This document shows, one piece after another, positions 21,028 to 30,015 of a DNA stretch of 64,000 nt. Source of the stretch: Variovorax saccharolyticus (GTDB lineage: Bacteria > Pseudomonadota > Gammaproteobacteria > Burkholderiales > Burkholderiaceae_C); contig NZ_JASZYT010000003.1 of NCBI RefSeq assembly GCF_030316765.1, positions 372,001 to 436,000 on the forward strand, in the 5' to 3' direction. Position 1 is the first letter of the stretch, and each line of letters opens with the position of its first letter. The position numbers and the translations under genes are program-made. The notes under the pieces are model-generated. The model was not told the DNA's origin. It searched no databases and worked only from the letters and a program-made list of their open reading frames with translations.

Positions 21028-21795
21028 TCAGCCGTTCATCGTCAGGCCGCCGGAGACGCTCAGCACCTGGCCGGTGACGAAGCTGGCGTCGTCGCTGGCG
21101 AAGAAGAGGATGGCGCCGGGCAGGTCGTCAGGCTGGCCGATGCGGCCCAGCGGAATGGAGCGCGTGAACGCCTCCATCAGCTTCTCGGGATTGCCCGCGC
21201 CTTCCTTGTAGTCGGCGAACAGGGCGGTGTCGGTCGGCCCGGGGCACACCACGTTGACCGTGACGCCGTGGCGCGCATGTTCGCGGGCGATCGTCTTCGA
21301 GAACGCCACCAGGCCGCCCTTGCACGCCGCGTACACCGCTTCGCCGGAGGAGCCGACACGGGCGGCGTCGGAGGCGATGTTGACGATGCGCCCGGCCTTG
21401 CGCGCCGCCATGCCGGGCAGCACCGCGTGATGCATGTGCAGCGCACCGGTCAGGTTGATCGCGACCAGCTTGTCCCACTGCGATGGCTCGGTCTTGGTGA
21501 ACGGCTTGAACACGTCCCAGCCGGCGTTGTTGACGAGCACGTCGATCGGACCCAGGTTTTGCTGCGTGGCCTCCACCGCCTGGTCGACGCTTGCGCGGTC
21601 GGTGATGTCGCAGCGGAACGCCTGCGCCTGCCCCCCGTCTGCCCGGATCGCGGCGGCGACCTTCTCGGCGGCCTCCAGGTTCATGTCATATACGGCGACC
21701 TTGGCGCCCTCGCGTGCAAAGCGCCGGCAGGTCGCTCCGCCGATACCGCCGCCGCCGCCGGTGACCACCACTGTCTTGCTTTCGAATCTTTGCAT
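21028..21795 (-). CDS. badH: 2-Hydroxycyclohexanecarboxyl-CoA dehydrogenase BadH
   Basis: 255 residues of the SDR family. The cofactor loop is TGGGGGIGG, then NNAGWDVFKPFTKTEPSQW, catalytic Tyr-Lys in VYAACKGG, and the C-terminal QVLSVSGGLTMNG. These blocks match BadH of Rhodopseudomonas closely. It oxidises the ring hydroxyl with NAD to the 2-keto thioester that BadI cleaves. I chose ATG 21795 (TGGAG six bases upstream, and a length like BadH) over ATG 21807. It is the first gene of the operon, divergent from badR across 138 bp with a palindromic operator candidate. Confidence 0.92.
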   Translation of the reverse strand: MQRFESKTVVVTGGGGGIGGATCRRFAREGAKVAVYDMNLEAAEKVAAAIRADGGQAQAFRCDITDRASVDQAVEATQQNLGPIDVLVNNAGWDVFKPFTKTEPSQWDKLVAINLTGALHMHHAVLPGMAARKAGRIVNIASDAARVGSSGEAVYAACKGGLVAFSKTIAREHARHGVTVNVVCPGPTDTALFADYKEGAGNPEKLMEAFTRSIPLGRIGQPDDLPGAILFFASDDASFVTGQVLSVSGGLTMNG

Positions 21796-21842
21796 CGGGT
21801 TCTCCATCAGGTTTGAAGCTTGCTATCGTCGACGCGTTGCGG

Positions 21843-21919
21843 TTTGAATGTCTGCCCCATATACGTCAATGTGTTGTCGTATTATGCGGAGACTGAATCG
21901 CGGACGCAAGACATTCGAA
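21843..21919. promoter_or_regulatory. badH/badR intergenic operator region (candidate BadR sites)
   Basis: A near-perfect dyad lies at 21861-21882: arms ATACGTCAA and TTGTCGTAT (8 of 9 paired) around TGTG, the size expected for a MarR-type dimer. It is flanked by a second inverted pair, TTTGAATGTCT (21843-21853) and AGACATTCGAA (21909-21919), matching at 10 of 11. TTGACG, read on the minus strand at 21864-21869, could be a -35 for badH inside the dyad. I could not settle the -10 boxes. Confidence 0.6.
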
Positions 21920-21933
21920 GCGAGATAATTCCC

Positions 21934-22440
21934 ATGGTTTACCCTACGAAAATTGAAGATTCAGCACGCAACGAACTGGCCAACCGGGTGTTCTTCCGCT
22001 TGTACCAATGCGCCAATATGTTGCATAAAACAGGGACCAAGGCCGTGGAGTCCGAAGGGCTGACGACGCAGCAGTGGGCGGTGCTCGGCGCGCTGTCCAG
22101 GCCCGCCGCGAGCGCCGGCATGAGCGTGGGCGACCTGGCGCGCTACCTGAAGGTGAGCAGGCAGAATCTCTCGGGCCTGCTGAGCCGCATGGAAAGAGAT
22201 GGGCGCATCCAGACCGCGGCCGACGAGCGCGACCGCCGCTCGCGCCTGGTGTCCATGACGAGTGCGGGGCGGCACGTATGGCAGGACGAGGCCTTGCCGA
22301 AGATTCACGGCTACTACGGGCAGGTGCTCGAGGGCTTCTCGGTGAACGACATCACCCACACCCTGCACTACCTGCTCAAGATCCTCGACAACATGCAGGT
22401 GGTGGACGATCGCCAAGGCGGCGGCGACCCGGCCGACTGA
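21934..22440 (+). CDS. badR: MarR-family regulator, BadR-like
   Basis: 168 residues. The winged-helix domain runs from about residue 45 to 115 (LTTQQWAVLGALS, MSVGDLARYLKVSRQNLSGLLSRMERDG as recognition helix, then the RDRRSRLVSMT wing), with helical dimer ends. In Rhodopseudomonas, BadR is a MarR-type repressor of the badHI-aliAB genes, released by a pathway CoA intermediate. Divergent position next to badH supports the same role here. ATG 21934 is chosen; upstream sequence in frame is the operator region. Its ribosome site is weak. Confidence 0.8.
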   Translation: MVYPTKIEDSARNELANRVFFRLYQCANMLHKTGTKAVESEGLTTQQWAVLGALSRPAASAGMSVGDLARYLKVSRQNLSGLLSRMERDGRIQTAADERDRRSRLVSMTSAGRHVWQDEALPKIHGYYGQVLEGFSVNDITHTLHYLLKILDNMQVVDDRQGGGDPAD

Positions 22441-22449
22441 CCCGGAGCG

Positions 22450-24237
22450 TCACCCCTCCTCGTACCACCGCCCCTTGCCCAGCATCACCCGGTGGTGCCC
22501 GCAGCCCGACGGCATCATCGGAAAGCAGTTCTCCTCGGCCGCCACCTGCACGTCGAGAAAGAACGGGCCATCGCTCGCGAGGCATTCGGCCAGCGCATCC
22601 TCCAGCTCTTCAGGCGCCGACACCCGTCGGGCCCGCCAGCCGAAGGCCTTTGCCAGCGCCACGAAGTCGGGCAGCGCCTCGTTCCAGCTGTGGCTCAATC
22701 GGTTGCCGTGGTTGAGCTCCTGCCACTGCCGCACCATGCCCATGTAGCCGTTGTTCGACAGCACCAGCTTGACCGGCGTGCGATGCTGCGCCGCGGTCGA
22801 CAGTTCCTGGATGTTCATGAGCACCGAGGCATCGCCGCTCACGCACACCACCAGCGCCTCGGGATGCGCGATCTGCGCCCCGATGGCTGCCGGCAGGCCG
22901 TAGCCCATGGTGCCGGCGCCGCCCGAGGTGAGCCAGCGGCCGGGCCGCTCGAAGCGCAGGTACTGCGCGGCCCACATCTGGTGCTGGCCGACGTCGGTCG
23001 AGACGATCGCGTCGCGGCCGGCCAATTGGCCCTGCAGCGACGCCATCAGCTGCTGCGGCAGGATCGCGCCGGCGCGCGGCACGAAGTCGAAGCAGCGCTC
23101 GGCCCGCCAGCGCGCGATGCGCTGCCACCAGGGCGCGAGCCGCCCGGGTGCGAGGCCGTCGAGTGCCGGCTGGGCCAGCAAGGCATCGAGCACCGCGCCG
23201 CAATCGCCCGGCAGGGGCACGTCGACCTTGACCACCTTGTCGATGCTGCCCGGATCGATGTCGATGTGGATCTTTCGCGCCAGGGGACAGAACTCGTCGA
23301 GCTTGCCGGTCACGCGGTCGTCGAAGCGCGCGCCCACGCAGACCACGAGGTCGGCCTCGTGCATCGCGAGATTGGCCTCCAGCGCGCCATGCATGCCCAG
23401 CATGCCGAGGAAGCGCGGATCGGAACCCGGGAAGGCGCCCAGGCCCATCAGCGTCAGCGTGCAGGGCGCGTCGAGGCGGCGCACCAGGCGCGTGAAGGCG
23501 GCGCAGGCCAGCGGGCCCGAGTTCACGAGCCCGCCGCCGCCGTACAGCACGGGCCGGCGCGCGGTGGAGATCAGGTCGGCCGCACGCTGCAAGGCATCGG
23601 GCGGCGGCAGGACCGCCGCACGCGCCTTGCGCGCGATGGGCGCGGCCGGCTGCGTTGGCGCGGGCCGCTGCAGCGAGGCCAGCTGCACGTCCTTCGGCAC
23701 ATCGACCAGCACCGGCCCCGGCCGGCCCGAGGCCGCGATCTCCAGTGCCCGGCGGATCACCGACGGAATGTCGTCCGCGCAGCGCGGCTGGTGGTTCCAC
23801 TTGGTGACCGGCCGCGACATGCCGAGCGCATCGCTTTCCTGGAAGGCCTGGGTGCCGATCACCGAACAGGCGACCTGGCCGCTGATGCACAGCACCGGCA
23901 CCGAATCGCTCATGGCATCCAGCAGGCCGGTGATGGTGTTGCCGACGCCGGGCCCCGAGGTGACCAGCACCACGCCGACGCGGCCGGTGCTGCGGGCATA
24001 GCCCTCGGCGGCATGGACCGCCGCCTGTTCGTGCCGCACCAGCACGTGGCGCAGGCGCGGCTCGCCGTGCAGGGCGTCGTACAGCGGCAGCGCGGCGCCG
24101 CCCGGGTAGCCGAAGAGGGTGTCGACGCCGCAGTCGATCAGCGTCTCGAGCAGCGCGACGGCGCCATTGCGCAGGCGCGCTGCTTCGAAGGGCGCCGGCG
24201 TGGCGGGCGAAGGGGAAAAGGCCAGGGAGGATTGCAT
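22450..24237 (-). CDS. Acetolactate synthase large (catalytic) subunit, stand-alone copy
   Basis: 595 residues with the three thiamine-diphosphate enzyme domains. Catalytic Glu is in HEQAAVHAAEGYAR, the central FAD/CoA-like domain includes GARFDDRVTGKLD, and the ThDP/Mg motif starts at GDASVLMNIQEL (Ala for the usual Gly after GD) and continues to SNNGYMGMVRQWQ. It condenses two pyruvates to acetolactate or pyruvate with 2-ketobutyrate. No ilvN small subunit or ilvC is nearby, so this looks like a second copy. ATG 24237 is uncertain; ATG 24276 would add 13 residues and has a purine-rich leader. It is divergent from an Lrp-type regulator, its likely controller. Confidence 0.85.
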   Translation of the reverse strand: MQSSLAFSPSPATPAPFEAARLRNGAVALLETLIDCGVDTLFGYPGGAALPLYDALHGEPRLRHVLVRHEQAAVHAAEGYARSTGRVGVVLVTSGPGVGNTITGLLDAMSDSVPVLCISGQVACSVIGTQAFQESDALGMSRPVTKWNHQPRCADDIPSVIRRALEIAASGRPGPVLVDVPKDVQLASLQRPAPTQPAAPIARKARAAVLPPPDALQRAADLISTARRPVLYGGGGLVNSGPLACAAFTRLVRRLDAPCTLTLMGLGAFPGSDPRFLGMLGMHGALEANLAMHEADLVVCVGARFDDRVTGKLDEFCPLARKIHIDIDPGSIDKVVKVDVPLPGDCGAVLDALLAQPALDGLAPGRLAPWWQRIARWRAERCFDFVPRAGAILPQQLMASLQGQLAGRDAIVSTDVGQHQMWAAQYLRFERPGRWLTSGGAGTMGYGLPAAIGAQIAHPEALVVCVSGDASVLMNIQELSTAAQHRTPVKLVLSNNGYMGMVRQWQELNHGNRLSHSWNEALPDFVALAKAFGWRARRVSAPEELEDALAECLASDGPFFLDVQVAAEENCFPMMPSGCGHHRVMLGKGRWYEEG

Positions 24238-24255
24238 GCCATGATTCTTCCGGCC

Positions 24256-24298
24256 TTGGCGCAGAATAGGCTTCATTTTTCCGCCTCTTTGGCGCCAA
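24256..24298. promoter_or_regulatory. Inverted repeat between the ALS gene and the Lrp gene
   Basis: TTGGCGC (24256-24262) and GCGCCAA (24292-24298) are exact inverted copies 29 nt apart in the 64-bp divergent gap. They could be half-sites for the Lrp-family protein, but 7-bp arms in GC-rich DNA are only suggestive. Confidence 0.35.
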
Positions 24299-24301
24299 TC
24301 C

Positions 24302-24799
24302 ATGAAGATCAATCGGACAAAAGACGATTCAATCGAAGATTCATCGGAGAAGATCGATCTTGCCATCCTGCGGGAGCTGCGGGAGGACTCGCGCAAGACC
24401 CTGCAGGAGATCGGCGCCGCGGTCGGGCTCTCGGCCACCAGTTGCTGGACCCGCATCAAGAAGCTCGAATCGCAGGGCGTGATCAAGCGCTACACGGTCG
24501 ACCTCGACCCGGCCAAGCTCGGCTACAACGACTTCGTGATCGTGCAGCTCACGCTCGAGAGCCACACCGACGAGACGCTCTACGAATTCGGCCGCGTGCT
24601 GGCGACCATTCCCGAGATCCAGGAGGCCTACCTGGTGTCGGGCGACTACGACTACTACATCCGCATCGCGGTGCGCGACACGCGCGACTACGAGCGCCTC
24701 TTGCGCGAGAAGCTCTACAAGATCCCCGGCATCCGCCACAGCAAGTCGAGCTTCGTGCTGCGGGTGCTGAAGGAAGCCAGCGTGCCGCTGGGGCATTGA
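24302..24799 (+). CDS. Lrp/AsnC-family transcriptional regulator
   Basis: 165 residues. The N-terminal HTH includes IDLAILRELREDSRKTLQEIGAAVGLSATSCWTRIKKLESQGVI split over residues 18-62; the C-terminal ligand-binding domain (about 75-160) has YLVSGDYDYYIRIAVRD, the conserved effector-site segment. Lrp-family proteins sense amino acids and often control a divergent neighbour. Here the neighbour is the acetolactate synthase subunit, so a branched-chain amino acid or a precursor is a reasonable effector. The gene ends one base before the convergent TetR gene. Confidence 0.88.
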   Translation: MKINRTKDDSIEDSSEKIDLAILRELREDSRKTLQEIGAAVGLSATSCWTRIKKLESQGVIKRYTVDLDPAKLGYNDFVIVQLTLESHTDETLYEFGRVLATIPEIQEAYLVSGDYDYYIRIAVRDTRDYERLLREKLYKIPGIRHSKSSFVLRVLKEASVPLGH

Positions 24800-24800
24800 G

Positions 24801-25460
24801 TCAGGCGGGCCGCAGGCTGTCCAGGTAAGCGTGGAGCGCGCCGCGCGCTTGGCGCGAGATCGCCGGCATGTCCGGCGCGCTGCGCACGCCGATGTGCGCT
24901 TGCGCCATCAGGCCGTAGATCAAGGTCAGGCAGACCCGTGCCGCCTCCGCCCTCGGGCCGGGCGGCAGGGCGTCGCTCGCGGCCGCGAGCGCGTGGCCCC
25001 ACTCGTCGACGAAGCGGTCGTACATCTTGCGGTAGGCGTCGGGTCCGGAGAGCTGCCGTTCGAGCAGGTAGTGGGCGCCCCATTCGAGCGGGTGCTCGCG
25101 GTGCGCCTCGATCTGCGATTCGATCGCCGAGTCAACCACCTCGCGCATCGGCCGGCCCGCGTGGCGTTCGGCCACCTCGCGCAGCGCCATCAGCAGCGCC
25201 TTGGAACGCAGATGCAGGCAGACCCGCGCGAGGTCTTCCTTGCTCGCGAAGTATTCATAGAAGCTGCCGAGTCCGGTGCCGGCCACCAGGACGATCTCGC
25301 GAATCGTGATGCCTGCGTAGCCACGCTCGACCAAAAGCCGAACAAAGGCGTCCTGCAGGGCTTGAGAAGTGTGAAGTGCGCGCGACTGTCGCGGCTTTCT
25401 CCTCGGGGGAGAAGTCGGTGAGCGTTTGATCCTGGCCTCCTTGCACCGGAACCCGAACAC
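24801..25460 (-). CDS. TetR-family regulator
   Basis: 219 residues. The HTH is ALQDAFVRLLVERGYAGITIREIVLVAGTGLGSFYEYFASKEDL broken over residues 34-76, the usual TetR N-terminus. The C-terminal helical domain has YRKMYDRFVDEWGHAL. The start is uncertain: the frame opens with GTG at 25460, no ATG is available, and an AAGGAGG sequence lies inside the first codons. It is divergent from the ABC-transporter binding protein of the 25.6-31.8 kb operon and probably represses it, with an acyl-CoA as a likely effector (inference). Confidence 0.82.
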   Translation of the reverse strand: MFGFRCKEARIKRSPTSPPRRKPRQSRALHTSQALQDAFVRLLVERGYAGITIREIVLVAGTGLGSFYEYFASKEDLARVCLHLRSKALLMALREVAERHAGRPMREVVDSAIESQIEAHREHPLEWGAHYLLERQLSGPDAYRKMYDRFVDEWGHALAAASDALPPGPRAEAARVCLTLIYGLMAQAHIGVRSAPDMPAISRQARGALHAYLDSLRPA

Positions 25461-25470
25461 CCGAAGCGTC

Positions 25471-25502
25471 GGTTGTTCCTAGAATTTTTAGAGCTGACAA
25501 CC
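25471..25502. promoter_or_regulatory. Candidate TetR operator
   Basis: GGTTGT and ACAACC mark the ends of a 32-bp AT-richer stretch (20-nt spacer) directly upstream of the TetR start and 70 nt before the binding-protein gene. The position suits control of both genes; the dyad is short. Confidence 0.35.
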
Positions 25503-25574
25503 TGCATTCTGCAGCGCTGCAAGTCAGCGCCGAAACCCGGCGCGGAACCCACAAGAACGAGAGACACGCAACGC

Positions 25575-26822
25575 ATGACAACCTTCCTCCGGGCGGCCTC
25601 GGCCGCGCTCGCGCTGGCCGCCGCCACGGCTTCGGCCCAACCCGCCTCGACCCTGAAGATCGCCTCGCTGGACGCCATGTCCGGCCCGATGGCCGGCCTC
25701 GGCCTCAACGTGCTCAAGAGCTTCCAGTACTCGGTGAAGATGGCCAACGACGAAGGCTGGGCCGGCCCGACGAAGTTCGAGATCGTGGCCTTCGACAACA
25801 AGCTGTCGGCGCAGGAGGCGCTGAGCCTGCTCAACTCGATCGTGGCGCAGGACATCCGCTACGTGGTGCAGGGCGCGAGTTCTTCGGCGGTCGGCGTGGC
25901 GCTGCTGGGCGCGATCGAGAAGCACAACAGCCGCAATCCGGGCAAGGAGATCGTCTACCTCAACTACGCCGCGCAGGCCCCGGCGATGACCAACGCGCAG
26001 TGCAGCTTCTGGCACTTCCGCACCGATGCGAACTCCGACATGAAGATCGAGGCGATGACCACCCACATCGCCAAGCAGCCCGGCATCAGGAAGGTCTTCC
26101 TGCTGAACCCGAACTACGCCTATGGCCAGGAGGTCTCGAAGGCGGCGCGCGAACTGCTCGCGAAGAAGCGGCCCGACATCGAGATCGTCGGCGACGACTT
26201 CCACCCGCTGGGCCAGGTCAAGGACTACTCGCCCTACATGGCGAAGATCAAGCGCGCCGGCGCCGACACCGTGATCACGGCCGACTTCGGTGCCGACCTG
26301 TCGCTGATCGTGCGGGCCGCGCGCGACTCGGGCCTGGGCGTCGACTTCTACACGCTGAACGCCAACAACTTCGGCGTGCCGGGCGCCATGGGCGCGGCGG
26401 GCGAAGGCCGGGTCAAGCTGGTCTCGGCCTTCAGCCCGAACGACCCGCGGCTGGCGTCCAGGCCGCTGCTCGGCGGCTTCAAGCGCCAGGTCGGCGAGGA
26501 CTTCATCAACGGCCTGGGCCACAACGCGATCCTGATGCTGGCGCAGGCGATCCGCGAGACGAAGTCGACCGACCCCGCCACCGTGGCCGCGAAGATGGAA
26601 GGCATGCGCTTCGAGGGCCTCAACGGCCCGGTCGAGATGCGCAAGTCCGACCACCAGGCCCAGCAGCCAATCTACGTGCTGAGCTGGGAGAAAGTCGACG
26701 GCAAGACCGTGGTGCACGACCAGGAGAACACCGGCCTGGGCTGGAAGCCCGTGGCGATGGTCGACGCCAAGGCGGCCGAGCTGGCCACCAGCTGCCAGAT
26801 GAAGCGCCCGGCGGGCGGCTGA
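25575..26822 (+). CDS. ABC transporter substrate-binding protein (LivJ/branched-chain amino acid type)
   Basis: 415 residues. Signal peptide (LRAASAALALAAATASA) then the type I periplasmic binding fold: TLKIASLDAMSGPMAGLGLN, KFEIVAFDNKLSAQEAL, GASSSAVGVAL, and NPNYAYGQEVSKAAREL. Such proteins deliver amino acids, aromatic acids or amides to a Liv-type permease; permease genes are not in the window. It heads an operon with an acyl-CoA dehydrogenase and a CoA ligase, so a carboxylic acid ligand fits. ATG 25575 has a weak ribosome site (AACGAGAGACAC). Confidence 0.87.
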   Translation: MTTFLRAASAALALAAATASAQPASTLKIASLDAMSGPMAGLGLNVLKSFQYSVKMANDEGWAGPTKFEIVAFDNKLSAQEALSLLNSIVAQDIRYVVQGASSSAVGVALLGAIEKHNSRNPGKEIVYLNYAAQAPAMTNAQCSFWHFRTDANSDMKIEAMTTHIAKQPGIRKVFLLNPNYAYGQEVSKAARELLAKKRPDIEIVGDDFHPLGQVKDYSPYMAKIKRAGADTVITADFGADLSLIVRAARDSGLGVDFYTLNANNFGVPGAMGAAGEGRVKLVSAFSPNDPRLASRPLLGGFKRQVGEDFINGLGHNAILMLAQAIRETKSTDPATVAAKMEGMRFEGLNGPVEMRKSDHQAQQPIYVLSWEKVDGKTVVHDQENTGLGWKPVAMVDAKAAELATSCQMKRPAGG

Positions 26823-26854
26823 GCCCGCGCCCCTTCACCCCCGAAAGACACACC

Positions 26855-28489
26855 ATGACAGGCATCCATCCCGACAACCAGGTCCCCGAACTCAAGGACT
26901 ACAACCTCTACGCCAGTGACCCGGCGCTGCGCCGCGCGGTGGCGCGTGGCGGCGCCGGCTGGCGCGACGACGATCTGCTGCGCCAGGGCGCGGAGTACGG
27001 CTGCGAAGCGACGATCCGCGCCGCCGAGGATGCCAACCGCCACGAGCCCGAATTGCACACCCACTCGCGCACCGGCGAGCGCATCGACCTCGTCAAGTTC
27101 CATCCTGCCTGGCACACGATGATGGGCATCGCGCGCCGCAACGGCATCGCCAACCTGCCCTTCGTCGACCAGCGCCCCTCGGCCTGGACCGCCTACGGCG
27201 CCTCGCTCTACATGCACAGCCAGATCGAGTCGGGCTCGACCTGCCCGACCACCATGACCAAGGCCTGCATCCCGGTGATGCGGCTCAATCCGGCGCTGTT
27301 CGCAAGCGCACAGCCCAAACTGAACGCGACGGTGCACGATCCGCGCGACCTGCCCTTCGCGCAGAAGGACTCCATGACTGTCGGCATGGGCATGACCGAG
27401 AAGCAGGGCGGCAGCGACGTGCGCACCAACACCTCGCGCGCGGTGCCGGCGGGCCGCGGCGCCTTGGGCGAGGAGTTCCTCATCACCGGCCACAAGTGGT
27501 TCTTCTCGGCGCCGATGTGCGACGGCCACCTGGTGCTCGCCAAGACCGAGGAGCGCGGCTCGTCCTGCTTCTTCGTGCCGCGCTGGCGGCCCGACGGCAG
27601 CAAGAACCCGATCCAGATCCAGCGCCTCAAGGACAAGGTGGGCAACCGCTCCAACTCGAGCAGCGAGGTCGAGTTCAAGGAGGCCTGGGGCGTGCTGGTC
27701 GGCGACGAGGGCCGCGGCATCCCGACCATCATCGAGATGGCGACCTACACCCGCCTGGACTGCGCGCTCGCCAGCGCCGGGTTCATCCGCCAGGCGCTGG
27801 CGCAGGCGCTGCACTACACGCGCAACCGCCACGCCTTCGGCAAGGCGCTGATCGAGCAGCCCGTGATGACCGAGCTGCTCGCCGACATGGCGCTCGAGTC
27901 CGAGGCCGCCACCTTGCTGGCGATGGACCTGGCCTCGCACTTCGGCTCGACCGATCCCTTCGACGTCGCCTGGCGCCGGCTCGTGACGCCGGCCGCCAAG
28001 TTCTGGAACTGCAAGCGCGCGGTGGCGCTGACCGGCGAGGCGATGGAGGTCTTCGGCGGCAACGGCTATGTGGAAGACGGCCCGATGGGCCGCCTGTTCC
28101 GCGAAGCGCCGGTCAACTCGATCTGGGAAGGCTCGGGCAACGTGATGAGCCTGGACGTGCTGCGCGCGGTCTCGCGCAATCCGGACGATGCGCACCTCGT
28201 GCTCGACCATCTGCAGCAAGTGGCGTCGCAGGACAGCCGCCTGCGGGCCCAGGCCCAGGCGCTGCGCGAAGCGGTCGCGCTGCCGCCGGCCGAACTCGAG
28301 CGCCAGGCCCGCCGCTTCACGCAGCGGCTGGTGCTCACGGCCCAGGCCTGCCTGATGCTGCAGCACGCGAGCGCCGAGGCTTCGGCCGCCTTCATCGGCA
28401 GCCGCTTCGACCCCGACTGGGGGCCGGTGACCGGCATCACCTCGGGCACCAGCGACCCGGCCGCGCTGCTGCGCGCCGCCTGGCAGTGA
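26855..28489 (+). CDS. AidB-type acyl-CoA dehydrogenase
   Basis: 544 residues, longer than ordinary acyl-CoA dehydrogenases, with the extra N-terminal and C-terminal helical parts of the AidB branch. Key blocks are MGMTEKQGGSDVRTN, HKWFFSAPMCDGHLVLA and the C-terminal IWEGSGNVMSLDVLR, which keeps the catalytic Glu. AidB-type proteins act on branched acyl-CoA such as isovaleryl-CoA; E. coli AidB also binds DNA, but that cannot be inferred here. It lies 32 nt after the binding protein and 13 nt before the CoA ligase. Confidence 0.88.
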   Translation: MTGIHPDNQVPELKDYNLYASDPALRRAVARGGAGWRDDDLLRQGAEYGCEATIRAAEDANRHEPELHTHSRTGERIDLVKFHPAWHTMMGIARRNGIANLPFVDQRPSAWTAYGASLYMHSQIESGSTCPTTMTKACIPVMRLNPALFASAQPKLNATVHDPRDLPFAQKDSMTVGMGMTEKQGGSDVRTNTSRAVPAGRGALGEEFLITGHKWFFSAPMCDGHLVLAKTEERGSSCFFVPRWRPDGSKNPIQIQRLKDKVGNRSNSSSEVEFKEAWGVLVGDEGRGIPTIIEMATYTRLDCALASAGFIRQALAQALHYTRNRHAFGKALIEQPVMTELLADMALESEAATLLAMDLASHFGSTDPFDVAWRRLVTPAAKFWNCKRAVALTGEAMEVFGGNGYVEDGPMGRLFREAPVNSIWEGSGNVMSLDVLRAVSRNPDDAHLVLDHLQQVASQDSRLRAQAQALREAVALPPAELERQARRFTQRLVLTAQACLMLQHASAEASAAFIGSRFDPDWGPVTGITSGTSDPAALLRAAWQ

Positions 28490-28502
28490 GGCGACACGCA
28501 AG

Positions 28503-30005
28503 ATGACGGATTTCGTTTCGATCCTCGACCAGCACGCCCGGGTGCAGCCGGGCAAGGAGTTCCTGCGGGCCGCGGGCCGCTCGTACAGCTACGCCGAGTT
28601 CGCCGAGCTGAGCCGCCGCGCCGCCACCGTGCTGCGCGGCCAGGGCATCGTCGCCGGCGACCGCGTGGCGCTGCTGTGCTTCAACACGCCGGGCTTCGTG
28701 CTCGCGCTGTTCGGCGCCTGGCGGCTCGGGGCCGCGGTGGTGCCGGTCAACCACAAGCTGCAGGCGCCCGAGGTCGACTACGTGCTGCGCCATTCGGGCA
28801 GCAAGCTGTGCGTGGTCGACGGCGCGCTGGCAGCGCTCGCGCAGAAGGTCGAGCATGCACCGGCGTGGCTCTCGACCGACAGCGCCGGCGCCGGCATGGC
28901 CAGCTTCGACGAACTGCTCGCGCAGGCCGCGCCCCTGGAGCGCGGCACGCCGCCGGCCACCGACGCGCTGGCCGAGATCCTCTACACCTCGGGCACCACG
29001 GGCAAGCCCAAGGGCTGCCTGCACACCCATGCCAACGTGTTCCTCGCGGCGGTGTGCGCGGCCGCCAGCACCTCGATCACGCGCCACGAGCGCACCCTGA
29101 TCGCGATGCCGGCCTGGCATTCGTCGCCGCTCAACAACTGGCTGCTCGGCACCCTGCTGATGGGCGGCAGCGTGGTGCTGCTGCGCGAGTACGCGCCCAA
29201 GGCCTTCCTCGACACGCTGGCGCAGGAGCGCATCAGCTTCACCTTCGGCGCGCCGATCGCCTTCCTGGCACCGCTGCAGGTGGTGCCCGACCTGCAGTCC
29301 TACGATTTCAGCGCGATGCGGATGTGGGCCTACGGCGGCGGGCCGCTGGGCGCCGACATGGCACGCAAGCTGGCCGACAGCTACCGCAGCGACCGCTTCG
29401 TCCAGGTCTACGGCATGACCGAATCGGGCCCGCTGGGCACGGTGCTCTATCCCGAAGAGGCGATCGCCAAGGCCGGCTCGATCGGACGCGCCGGCGTGCC
29501 GGGGGTCGCGGTCGAACTGCGCCGCGCCGACGGCAAGCGCTGCTCGGCCGGCGAAGTGGGCGAGATCCACCTGCGCTCGCCGGCGATCATGAAGGGCTAC
29601 CTCGACAACCCCGAGGCCTCGGCCGTCGCCTTCGACGACGAGGGCTGGTACCGCAGCGGCGACCTGGCGCGGATCGACGAGGACGGCTTCCTCTTCATCG
29701 TCGACCGGCTGCGCGACATGATCGTCACCGGCGGCGAGAACGTCTACTCGAAGGAAGTCGAAGACGTGCTGGCGATGCATCCCGACGTGCAGGACGTGGC
29801 CGTCATCGGCCGGCCGCACCCCGAATGGGGCGAGACCGTGACCGCGGTGATGGTGGCACGCCCGGCCCGGGTGCTCGACGGCGACGCGCTGCGCAAGTAC
29901 CTCGAACCGCAGCTGGCGCGCTACAAGATCCCGCGCGCCTGGGAAGTGCGCGAGGCGCTGCCGCGCACCGCGACCGGCAAGCTGCTCAAGCACCAGCTGC
30001 GGTAA
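28503..30005 (+). CDS. AMP-forming acyl-CoA synthetase
   Basis: 500 residues. The adenylate-forming motifs are complete: ILYTSGTTGKPKG, YGMTESGPLG, RSGDLARIDEDGFLFIVDR and the C-terminal Lys in TATGKLLKHQL. The length and the MPAWHSSPLNNWLLG segment suggest a medium- or branched-chain carboxylate, but the pocket cannot be read. It activates the substrate for the preceding dehydrogenase. It starts 13 nt after that gene and 10 nt before the thioesterase-like gene. Confidence 0.87.
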   Translation: MTDFVSILDQHARVQPGKEFLRAAGRSYSYAEFAELSRRAATVLRGQGIVAGDRVALLCFNTPGFVLALFGAWRLGAAVVPVNHKLQAPEVDYVLRHSGSKLCVVDGALAALAQKVEHAPAWLSTDSAGAGMASFDELLAQAAPLERGTPPATDALAEILYTSGTTGKPKGCLHTHANVFLAAVCAAASTSITRHERTLIAMPAWHSSPLNNWLLGTLLMGGSVVLLREYAPKAFLDTLAQERISFTFGAPIAFLAPLQVVPDLQSYDFSAMRMWAYGGGPLGADMARKLADSYRSDRFVQVYGMTESGPLGTVLYPEEAIAKAGSIGRAGVPGVAVELRRADGKRCSAGEVGEIHLRSPAIMKGYLDNPEASAVAFDDEGWYRSGDLARIDEDGFLFIVDRLRDMIVTGGENVYSKEVEDVLAMHPDVQDVAVIGRPHPEWGETVTAVMVARPARVLDGDALRKYLEPQLARYKIPRAWEVREALPRTATGKLLKHQLR

Positions 30006-30015
30006 GAATACGGCG

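Noticed and set aside
24237..24276. ATG 24276 as the acetolactate synthase start
   Set aside because: It would place the start between the inverted half-sites of the divergent gap and add a basic non-homologous leader; not fully excluded.
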